Below, in pieces: positions 45,960 through 56,533 of a stretch of DNA of 64,000 bases (within the stretch, counting starts at the first letter, position 1; every line of letters starts with the position of its first letter). The translations under genes were made by a program, and so were the position numbers. Origin of the DNA: Canna indica (taxonomy: Eukaryota > Streptophyta > Magnoliopsida > Zingiberales > Cannaceae); NCBI GenBank assembly GCA_034359265.1, contig CP136896.1, positions 16,709,501 through 16,773,500 of the forward strand, written 5' to 3'. A model generated the notes under the pieces. The model saw only the letters and a list, made by a program, of their open reading frames with translations. It was not told the origin of the DNA and did no database searches.

Positions 45960-47156
45960 ATGTAACGTTGTAATACTTCACGGGGGTTTGCATTTACTTG
46001 AATGTAGGAGCGTTTGGATTCAAAAATTGCATCTGAGGTTCAAAAAGGATGTCCGTTTTTAGCTGAACTTGGTGATGGTGTTCATGCAAAGGTCAAGGTT
46101 CAAAGAATTTGGTTTGGCTTATAGAAAATAATAATGTTTTGGAACTCGATCTTAAAGCAATTACTAGTAAGAATTGATGAGACAAGCATGCCTGGTAGCT
46201 GAAGGAGATGATTTCTGCTGAGATGTCATCATACCAGAGTTGGAATAGCTCAGTAGAAGGCTTTACAACTTCTTGCCATGGTGGAGTTGACGCGGAGACA
46301 TGATAAAGGTAGGGCAAGAACAAGCATCATTAGGCAGATCAGCCTTGCCTTAGTGTTATCATTGTTACTATATATAATTAAACACACCTTTTTGTTCCTC
46401 AATTCCCCTTTGCTTGTGCTCTTTCAAGTTACTACTAGTCTTGGAAGGCAGCTTTTGGATAATTTGTTCATGCTTCATGACTTCACATGCCTTCTACATG
46501 TTGAGTCTTTGTCTTGCATCAGTGTTTCTATAATTGGATGTAGGACCAGCCAGTTTCAACCCAAAATTATTACAATCATTCTCATTTGACCTTAAATATT
46601 GGGGTTAGTAAAGACCTAATCAAAATTGAATTAATCCAAATAAAATGTGAAAAGTTCATTTTTTTCCGCTTGGCGTCTAAAAAAGATCAAATATTATCGA
46701 CCGGACTAGATCGCATGACGCAAATCTCGAAGCATGTGTTCAACCAAATTCCTTAATAAGTAGATGCTGCAGTTAGTGCTTTTGCTTTTTAGTGTACTTC
46801 ATTAAGCATTAGGACTACAGCATTGCATTCATGGACTAATTAAGTTTAATTGCCTTTTCTTTGCAAGCATATGAATGGGGATTAGTTATAATTTATGAAG
46901 CATATACACTTTTAAGTAATAAGAATGGCCTAATCCTTTATTCCTGGTCACTGTTTGTTCTCAGCTTGTGTTCCTTTGGGAATCAGCTCTGAAACAATTT
47001 GCATACTTCATGGCTTTTTGTTGCTCGTCTCCAAAAGCTCACATGCAAATTTGATGGCTTTTGGTTTGCTTTTAGCCGGAGAATCTTCCATCATCATTCA
47101 TCACCAATGTATTTCTAGCAATTTATATATATAGTTGGACCGAACTAGCTTTCTAC
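45960..47156. other. Intergenic region, no gene recognised
   Basis: AT-rich DNA between the LRR promoter and the gypsy-type LTR. The short open frames are not supported by any domain or context. Confidence 0.5.
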
Positions 47157-47517
47157 TGGTTGGATCGGGTCTCGAAGTATCTCTACTCATAAATCAGACC
47201 CAGATCAAACCAACTACAATTTAGCCCAGGGGCTCCAATTGACCAAATAAAAATATTAACATCCTACATTTATCACCGAGATTCGACTATAATAAGCCTG
47301 CAATTTAAGGGATAAAAATTGACTTATTCAGTGCATATCCCCACAGAATTCTGGAAGATATCTTCGTCGAGTACCTAGACTTAATGTTCCAATTTCATAC
47401 CCATCATTTGGAATTCCCTCTCACTTGAGCATTAGAGTGTCTTTGCAGGTCACCCCGGAGCTACGTTGAACCAAGAGACGCGGAGGCTTGCAACACCCAA
47501 GATTTCAGGGGAGAACA
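47157..47517 (+). repeat. 5' LTR of the gag-only gypsy-type element
   Basis: Aligned by eye with 59,848-60,241; the start is approximate, the end (GAGAACA, 47,517) is set by the primer-binding-site-like sequence that follows. Confidence 0.75.
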
Positions 47518-47561
47518 TTTGGCACCCATCGTGGGACCAAGTAAATTTTACCTACCCCAAC

Positions 47562-49914
47562 ATGGTAGATACTCGGAGTAAGGCGAACGCTACCGGCAAC
47601 ATGCAACAAGGAGTGACGCTCTAATGACCATCAACCCAACTCTAGAGGAGCCACGACACATGATTGTTGATCTCCAAGCGCAAAACCAAAGGCTGACAGC
47701 CCAGGTCGACGCATTAACATAGTCCAAAGAGCAGCACTCAACCGAGTGGGAGCCCTACCGCTCAGAGCACGAAGAAGATGGCCACCATGAGAGAACTGGG
47801 AGGCCGGCCTTAGTCTTTAGAGACGAAATCTCCCACACGTAACACCGAAGAGAAGGAACCAGTGCCACAGAGGTCGTTCCTCCCCTGCCGTCGATTCGAG
47901 ACTATTTTCCTCCCCTGTCGTCGATTCGGGACTATTTGCAGAGCATATCATGACATTACCCCCTCCCTAACAACTTCAAATTACTGACCACTCTCCAACC
48001 TTACGAAGGCACGGGCGATCCGACCACCCACCTGACGATGTTCCGATCGATGATGCTTCTCAACGATGCTATCGACTCCATCATGTACCAAGCTTTTGTT
48101 GGCTTTAGATTTTCAACCTTAGTCTTAATCTCGATTTTGATGGTTTTGATGATAACAAACATGGGACTAATGATTTTATTGAGAATATTTTTCAGGTTCC
48201 ATATCAATTAGCGTTCGATGTCCTCGATCGGATAAATCGGAAGAAATCGGGAAATCGGAAGGACATTGATCATCGCGCTCGGGTTCGTCGCGGAAATCTC
48301 TCAAAGATCGACGTGTGCGACAAAGACGTATTGGACGAGCTCAAGGATCACATGAAAGCTCTCCAAGTTGATGCGCGTTGAAAGCCGGAACCCGAAAATA
48401 AAGCACGGAAGAAAAAGGTTGAAGAAATCAATCTCAGCCTAGGTTCGGCCGACCGGGCGATCGACCGACTGTAGGTAAAAAGGGGCAGTAGACATTCGGT
48501 CGATCGAAACTTAGGGAAGAAAATGCAGCAGCTACGTTGGTCAACCGGGCGGTCGACCGATTGAAGCCCAAATTGGGCAGTAGCTCGGGCGGTTGATCCA
48601 TTGGTCGACCTACCTGCATTTGTTGAAGACGCGAGATCGCGACGGTTGACCGATGGGTCGACCGAAGGGCGGATCGATAGATTTGCGTCTGGGCGATCGA
48701 CGCATCGGTCGACCGACCACAGGAAAAAGGAAGCGGTCGAATTACCGGTCGACCGACCATTTGACCGACCATTCGACTGGCGGCCTGCAATGGATAGAAA
48801 TCTATCCATTGAGCTGTCGTTTCTTCACGAGGGTATAAATACACCCTCATATACTTCATTTAATCTTTTTCCCTGACTTCTACAGATATTATTGAGCATT
48901 TAAAGGGGAGTTTAAAGCCTTCCAAGTGATTGATTGAAGCACGCCTATTCTTCTGTCGAGTTCTTCTTCAAGCGCCAACTGCTTCCCTCAACTCTACTGC
49001 AACACAAGATTTATCTTCCAGCAAGTTGGAGGTTCTAAGGCTTGGAAAAGAGTAGATAATTTTGTTTTACTTTAAGCTCTTTTCCCCTGTAATTTTATCT
49101 GTTGTTTGAACTGGTTTTTGATTTGGGTTTGTGAGAAGACCTTGTGTTAGGTCTTGCGTATAAGTGGTATCCTTGGTGTAGATGGAGTAAAGTCACTTGT
49201 GTAAACTTAGTGTTTACTAGGATTAGCTTAGTTGTCCCTTAGGGTTGAGGTGGAAGGGGACTCTCGATAAGAAGACGGTGACTTCCGGGTGTGGAAGTGC
49301 CTTAGGTTGAGAGTGCGTCTCTCCGATGAAAAGTCATCGTGTGCAAGGGAAACGTAAATTAATCTAGTAAAACTAGTTTGAAAATCCTAAGCGGGGTGCT
49401 TAGGTAGTCGAGTAGGCATTGGGGTCAAACCACTATAAATTCTGTATTTGCATTGATTTATTGTTGTGCTTAATTGCTTTATCATTTATAAGCTTCCGCA
49501 TCTAATCGTCAAATTGCATATTGCCTAAATAATCTAAGTAAACGATTAAAAGTGAATTTAGGCTAATTGAATTAGTAAACACACTATTCACCCTCTCTCT
49601 AGTGTCGCCATTTCGCCCACAGCTTTTCCCACATTCATGGAAAAGGCCGCGTTGTTATGGTTCTCCACCCTCATGTAAGGATCTGTACACACATTCTAGG
49701 AGCTCTACAAGGCGTTCGTCATCCAGTTCTCCTCATCTCAGATCTATTCCAAGACCAAGGACTCCCTCCACTACATCAAGCAAGGACAGAATGAACCTCT
49801 AAGAGAATACCTAAAGAGATTCAACGCCGTAGCCATGGAGATCCCCAATCTCGACCCTCACATCGAGTTGTACTCTATCAAGCATGACCTTAAGCCCAGG
49901 CAATTTACAAACTA
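47562..49914 (+). pseudogene. Gypsy gag, first two pieces (split by a solo LTR)
   Basis: Starts MVDTRSKANATGNMQQG at 47,562 and soon meets a stop. The conserved gag domain begins NFKLLTTLQPYEGTGDPTTH and MFRSMMLLNDAIDSIMYQAF, is cut by the solo LTR at 48,097, and resumes at 49,627 as PTFMEKAALLWFSTLM, then ELYKAFVIQFSSSQIYSKTK, HYIKQGQNEPLREYLKRFNA. It is then cut by the copia element. Several stops are present in addition to the insertions. Confidence 0.88.
48097..49621 (+). mobile_element. Solo LTR, copia-type, 1,525 bp, inserted in gypsy gag
   Basis: Begins TGTTGGCTTTAG, ends TTCGCCCACA, flanked by the 5-bp duplication GCTTT (48,092-48,096 and 49,622-49,626). It contains the GGTCGACCG-type motif array (about 48,440-48,780), then a TATA box (GGGTATAAATACACCC near 48,830), and the 'cttagggttgaggtgg' block. 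The gag frame continues on both sides, which confirms the insertion. Confidence 0.95.
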
Positions 49915-49919
49915 GATAG

Positions 49920-51295
49920 TGTTGGTTGAAATCCCACACTAGAAGGGGGGTTAAATAGTGTGTGTCATTTTTCTATTTAATCAATTTCCCTTTTTGTTTA
50001 ATTTCAACTTCTATCAAATGCAAATATAACTTAATGATGTTTGTTATCAAATATCAAGCACAACGATAAGTAAACAATCAAGGCAATGCTAACACGATGA
50101 AATAAAGTGGTTCAGCCAACCGCCTACTCTACTACCTTGGCTCCTCACCAAGGATTTCTAACCAACTACTTTATGGAATTTGTGTTTTCCTTTGAATACA
50201 ACTAAGGACACAATTCTCACCTCTTTGAGAATTCCTCAAACCTATTCACCTAGACAAAACACAAATCTACAAAGCCTACCCCTAAGTGTTTCTCTAGCAT
50301 ACTTAGCAAGCTATTACAGGTGAAAACAAGTTTAAAACAACTCTTCAAATATAATGAAAAAGAGCTAAGAATTGAAAGAAGAACCCATGTTCTTTTCCCA
50401 ACCCTTCAAGCCTCCAACTTGCCCGGTAGATGAACTTGAATCGCAGCAGAGTTGAGGAAGAATGGGCGCTTGAAGAAGAATCTTGATTGAAGAACCAGGC
50501 GCAACAATCAATCGTTAAGAAGGCTCAAATCACTCCTTTTAATGCTTAGTATTGTTTTTAAGAAGTCTTAAAGGAGTTAGGTGAGGGGTATTTATAACCC
50601 CTCAGCCGAACGGGCTGTTCAATGGGAGAAAAACTAGTCGTTTTTGCCGTTTGGTCGCTTATCGGTCGATCATCGATTGACCGACCGACGACCGCTGCTT
50701 TAATCACACTGTTCAATCGACCGAATGAGTCGCGAGTTCAGTGATCCGTAATTCGGTTGACCGATCAGTCGATCTAAGCACCTTCTGCCAATTTTTGGCA
50801 TTGGTCGGTCGACCGACGTAGCCTTGAGATGATTTCTACACCATCTTCGGTCGACTGACAGGTCGATCGAGTGGCTACTGCCATTTTGTGGCATCATTCG
50901 GTTGACCGACCGGTCGATCGAAAAGGCTACTGCCAACTTTTCTGCCTTGTTCAATCGATCGAACTCAGGCTGAGGCTGATTTTTTCTTTATATTTGTTAC
51001 ATGTTTTTTTATAGGTTTAGTTACCAAGTTCTAACTTGAATAACTTTACAATTAGGCTTGGGATAAGATCGTCCTAGGGGTATATTACAAGATATCTACT
51101 TAGTCTATACCCGAGCCTTTGTTTGACGTTATTTTTCTATCGATTCTTGACAATCTTTTCTTTCGTTTCTCCAAACGAAGTTTGCATGCTTATTGCAACC
51201 TCAATCCTGAACTCAAAACTTCACACATAGATTAAATATATGTTTGTTATCATCAAAATGAAGATCGAAGCTTAAGAGAAACCCTTAAGCCAACA
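49920..51295 (-). repeat. 3' LTR of the copia element, 1,376 bp
   Basis: Contains the palindrome-framed TATA box (50,583-50,603) and the GGTCGACCG-type motif array (about 50,640-50,960). It is longer than the 5' LTR (after removing the nested insertion) because the latter lacks two blocks inside the array. Confidence 0.95.
50583..50603 (-). promoter_or_regulatory. TATA box framed by a perfect 7-bp inverted repeat
   Basis: On the minus strand GAGGGGT-TATAAAT-ACCCCTC: arms of seven bases pair exactly around the TATA core. Identical copy at 57,870-57,890; variants near 58,725 and 48,828. Confidence 0.85.
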
Positions 51296-51833
51296 ATCTT
51301 CCCCTTTTTGATGATGATAAACATTACATGGAATTTTAAGAAAGCATATGCATATTCTTTGTGAGTTTGAGTTAAGGCATACATGAGTTAAGACATACAA
51401 GATATACAACTCAACAAATACAAAAATATATGCATATCATTTTTGTAACTTCCTCTAACTATATGCATCATAAAAATAAGTGTGACCTTACTTTTTCTCC
51501 CCCTTTTGATATCCATAAAAAATGGTAAGAATTAAAGTACAATTAATGAGTGTCATCATGAAAACCAAGAAAGCCATAAAACCAAGTATCATCTACCACT
51601 ATAGTCCTTCTTATTAATGTAAGCCTATAAAAGACAAACATCAATAAGTCACAAAACCTCACTATAGAGCAATATATAAGTGTGATGACACTTAATAGAA
51701 TGCAAATTTTTGAAACAATATATATATTTTAAAAAAGAACATCTTAACCACTAGAAAAAGCACAAATCCCTAATTGCATCCTTAAGTTTGTAAAGCTTTC
51801 TTCAACCAAGGGTTTTGTAAATATATCGGCAAG

Positions 51834-54800
51834 TTATTTGACGGTGAATACAAATTCTACCGATATATTTCCCTTAGTCACATTATCTCTAAGTAAATGA
51901 CGTCTTAGATCAATATGCTTAGTCATAGAGTGTAAAATAGGATTCTTTGTTAAATTTATTGTACTAGTATTATCACAATGAATAGGTATGCAAGAATACT
52001 TAAGTCCATAATCTAAAAGAGTTTGTTTCATCCATAGGACTTGTGCACAACAACTAGCCACAACGATGTATTCCGCTTCGGTAGTTGAAAGTGCAACTGA
52101 GTTTTGTTTCTTTGAGAACCAAGAAATTAACAAGACTCGCTCTTAAGAATTGACAACACCCACTAGTACTTTTTCTATCTACTTTACACCCGGCAAAATT
52201 CGCGTCCGAAAAACCGATTAAATCAAAAGATGTATGACATGAATACCATAATCCTAAGTCAACCGTGCCCTTTAAATATCTCAATATGCGTCTGACCGCA
52301 CTTAAATGGGACATTCTAGGGCAAGATTGAAACTTAGCACATGCACAAACACTAAACATGATATCGGATCTACTTGCGGTTAAGTAAAGAAGACTACCAA
52401 TCATACCTCGATATCGTTTTTCGTCGACTTTGACATCATCTTCATCTTTGTCAAGCTTGATAGATGTGCTCATTGGTGTAGAAACTATTTTGGCTTCATT
52501 CATCCCAAATCTTTTGATGAGCTCCTTTGTGTACTTGGCTTGATTGATGAATATTCCTTTGTTGGTTTGCTTGATTTGGAGACCAAGCATGAAGGAGAGC
52601 TCTCCCATCATGCTCATCTCAAACTCATCTTGCATACACTTAGCAAACCACTTACAAAGAGTTTCATTAGTAGCACCAAAATATATGTCATCAACATAAA
52701 TTTGAAATAACAAAATATCATTTTTTTGATGTTTAATAAAAAGTGAAACATCGGCTTTTCCAATGTTAAAATCTTGTTCAATTAAAAATTTTGAAAGTCT
52801 TTCATACCAAGCCCTAGGGGCTTATTTTAAACCATATAATGTTTTTTTAAGTTTGAAAATATGGTTTGGAAACTCAAAACTTTCAAATCCGGGGGGTTGT
52901 TTAACATATACTTCTTCATTGATGAAACCATTTAAGAATGCACTTTTAACATCCATTTGAAAAAGTTTAAAACCTTTAAATCTAGCATATGTTAAAACCT
53001 TTAAAACCTTTAACATCCATATGCCAAAAGCATTCAAATTGCTTCTAATCTAGCTACGGGAGCATAAGTTTCATTATAATCTATCCCTTTTTGTTGATTG
53101 TACCCTTGTGCCACTAACCTAGCTTTGTTTCTAATGACTAATCCTCCTTCATCTAAATTATTTCTAAATACCCATTTAGTCTCAATTATAGTTTGCTCTC
53201 TAGGTCTAGGTCCAAAGTCTCATACATCATTTCTAGCAAATTGGTTGAGTTCTTCTTGCATAGCTAGTACCCAAAACTCATCTTCTATTGCTTCCTTAAT
53301 GTTCTTAGGCTCTACTTGAAATATAAATGCTACATATTGACAAATATCCTTGAGTTTAGAGCGCGTTACCACTCTAGTTGATGGTTCTCCAATGACTTGA
53401 TCCATTGGATGATCCCTTATCAATCAATATCCTTTGGGGAGAGATGGTAGACTTCTTCTTCCTTATCTTCAACTTGAGGTAGAGTTGTGGATGATGGTTC
53501 TTCATGTTTATTTCCTCATTATCTTTATCCTCCACCTCTTTGTCATGAAGTGTGAGGTCATCAAGTTTCTCACATATAAAGAATAATTAGTTTCATTAAA
53601 CGTGACATGTATAGATTCTTTAACAATCATGGTTCTACGATTGTATACTCTATATGCCTTAGAATTAATTGAGTAACCTAGGAAAATCCCTTCATCGGAT
53701 TTAGAATCAAATTTTTCTAAATGCTCCTTAATGTTTAAGATGAAATATTTGCATTCAAAAATATGAAAATACCTCACATTTGAGATTTTACCATTCCAAA
53801 GCTCAAAAGGTGTTTTCTTAATTTTAGGTCTTAATAAAACGTGATTAAGCACATAACAAGAGATATTTATGGCTTCGGCCCAAAAATACTTAGGCAAATT
53901 ATTTTCACATAGCATGGTCCTAGCCATTTCTTGTAAGCTTCTATTCTTCCTCTCAACCACCCCATTTTGTTGAGGGGTTATAGGGGAAGAAAAAGTGTGT
54001 TCAATACCTACATCATCACAAAATTCAATTTTTTATTTTATTTTTAAACTCTCCTCGATTATCACTTCTAATTTTTAAAATTGAAACCCCTTTCTCATTT
54101 GTAACTTTCTTAGTAAATTTTTTGAAAAACTCAAAGTTTTATTTTTCTTAGCTAAAAAGAAAACCCATGAAAATCTAGAAAAATCATCAACTAATACATA
54201 ACAATATAGTTTTTCACCTAGACTAGCTACATCACATGGACCAAAAAGATCCATGTGCACAAGCTCAAGAGTTCTAGATGTACTAACTTGATTAATGCTA
54301 TGAAATAAGGATTTAACTTGCTTACCTAGTTGACATGTATCATAAAGTTTGTCTTTTTCAAATTTTATCTTGGGCAATCCTTTAACTAATTCTTTCTTAG
54401 ATATTTCTTGGATGAGGCTCATGCTAGCATGTCCTAGCCTTCTATGCCACAACCAAGAATCATTTTCCATGGCAACTAAGCATCTAACATGGGAATTAGG
54501 CAAGACATTTAAATCTAATGTATAAATATTTCCTTGCCTATTTCCAATAAACATGATGTCATTGGAAGGTGCACTCCTAATGATACATTTAAATGCTTCA
54601 AAAACAATTACATATCCATTGTCATACAATTGTGATATGCTAATCAAGTTATGTTTTAACCCATCAACTAATAAAACATTCTTAATGCATGGATAAGGAA
54701 GAATACATATATCACCAATGCCAACAATCTTACCTTTGGCATTGTCTCCAAATATTACATGTCCATCATCTTTGCTTGATAGGGTTGCAAATAAGTAGAT

Positions 54801-54875
54801 ATCACCTGTCATGTGCTTTGAGCAACCACTATCCAATATCCAAGTGTTTCTACTTGCTTGGGGATGCTTCTCCAT
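51834..54875 (-). pseudogene. Copia pol: protease, integrase, reverse transcriptase, RNase H
   Basis: In order along the minus strand: aspartic protease active site WILDSGCSKHMTG (near 54,840); GAG-pre-integrase WLWHRRLGHASMSL; integrase HMDLFGPCD and YVLVDDFSRFSWVFFL (54,240-54,150), then MVERKNRSLQEMARTML (53,960); reverse transcriptase FKLFQMDVKSAFLNGFINEE (about 52,960), YVDDIYFGA catalytic box (52,700) and MGELSFMLGLQIKQTNKGIF; copia-specific SRSDIMFSVCACAKFQ; RNase H LISWFSKKQNSVALSTTEAE (52,130) and PILHSMTKHIDLRRHLLRD. Frames change at least five times, so no polyprotein can be made. Confidence 0.94.
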
Positions 54876-55210
54876 CTACAAAAGGAGAAGAAACTATTTT
54901 AGGTACCCAAATTTTCTAGGGTCCTTGAGTGTTAGTCATTTTAGGAACCCAAGTAAATCTAGCATGTGAGTTCCTCTCCAAAGCACAATCCTTAGCCATA
55001 TGATCAAATATGCCATAAAAAAAATAATTTCCATTAAATTTCCTTCTATTGTGTGTGTGAGCATGAAAGTGTGATGGTTTCTTTTTATGGACAATCTTAG
55101 GCATGACATTTTGTAGGATTGTCATCTTTTCATTAAGCATGCAGAGTTCATTTTTTAATGTTAGCATGCTATCATTCAAATTCTTTATTTGATCACTTAA
55201 ATACTTGTTT

Positions 55211-56476
55211 TCATCTTCTAATTTTTTGTTGTAACATTCCTAAGTCTTTCTTAGCCTTCTCTAGGGCATGTTTCTCTTCCTTAAGGGTATCTACTTCTTT
55301 CCTTAAAGCATTGCATGAAAGTAATAAGTTATCATTTTTTACCTCTAAAGATTTATTGTACTTTTTAAGCTCTTTAAATTTTCTTCTAATAGCATTAAAT
55401 TCATTTTCTAGCTCTTCTTGAGTAAAAGAAAGCTCACCAAAAGTAAATCTTACCTCATCATCATTTGCCATCAAGCAAAGATTTGCCTTTTCACTCTTTG
55501 AGTCTTCTTCACTCGATGAAGCCTCGCTTTCATCCCACGTAACCATCATTGCCTTCTTCTTCTTCTTCTTCTTCTTCTTCTTGTATTTGTCTTTTTTGTG
55601 AGGGTTAGAGGTGGAAGCCATCTTGAGAAGTGGGCAATCCTTCCTTAGATGTCCGACCTTGTTGCAATGGTAGCATGTGTAGCTTCCTCTTCCCTTTCTC
55701 ATGCCTCCTCTCATGAAGCTCATAAATCTCCTTGCCAACATCGCCATTTCCTCAAAGTCATCCGTCTCTTCCTCGGATGATGAGGATTCTTCTACTCGGT
55801 GTGATGCTTTTAAGGCAATGGTCTTGCCTTTGGGGGCATCTTCCTCCTTGTATTGCTTCATATGGGTCTCATGTGTCATGAGAGACCCAATGAGCTCGGT
55901 AATCTTCAAGGTGCTCATGTCTTTCGCTTCCATGATTGCTATGACCTTGGGCTCCCAAGCTTTTGGAAGGGAACGAATGAGCTTCCTTACCTTCTCCTAT
56001 TCCCTTATCTCTTTGCCAAGGTTAGCTAATCCATTTGTAATATTTTGAAATCTAGCATACATGACATCAATGGATTCATGCGACAACATTTTAAACATTT
56101 CATAATCATGCATGAGTAGGTTTATCTTCTATTCCTTTACTTGTGAAGTCTCTTCATGTGTAGTCTCTAGGACATTCCATAGTTCATATGCGGACTTACA
56201 AGTAGAAATCCTATTGAACTCATTAATTGATAGGCCGCAATATAATGCATTGACGGCCTTTGCATTACCATTAAAGAGTTTAATCTCTTCTTGGTTCCAC
56301 TCATCCATGTCCTTAGTGGGTTGCTTATACTCTACTTGAATCATCCTCCATACATCCATGCCTAGAGATTATAGGAAGCCATTCATACGAATCTTTCAGT
56401 AAGCATAGTTGTTTCCATCGGATAGTGGTGGAGTATGAGTAGAGGACCCTTGAGCTAGTTGGATTTCACTCGACAT
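55211..56476 (-). pseudogene. Copia gag with zinc knuckle and coiled coil
   Basis: Starts MSSEIQLAQGSSTHTPPLSD at 56,476 and soon meets stops. The UBN2-type gag core MDVWRMIQVEYKQPTKDMDE, AVNALYCGLSINEFNRIST and YELWNVLETTHEETSQVKE follows (56,359-56,129), then MEAKDMSTLKITELIGSLMT. The nucleocapsid zinc knuckle CYHCNKVGHLRKDC (C-x2-C-x4-H-x4-C) lies near 55,680. A lysine run encoded by a (TTC)n tract (about 55,549-55,583) follows, then a coiled coil rich in K and E. Decayed by stops. Confidence 0.93.
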
Positions 56477-56533
56477 CTTAATTTATAGGGAATATGATTA
56501 AATCTTATCCTACGACCTTGCTCTGATACCAAT

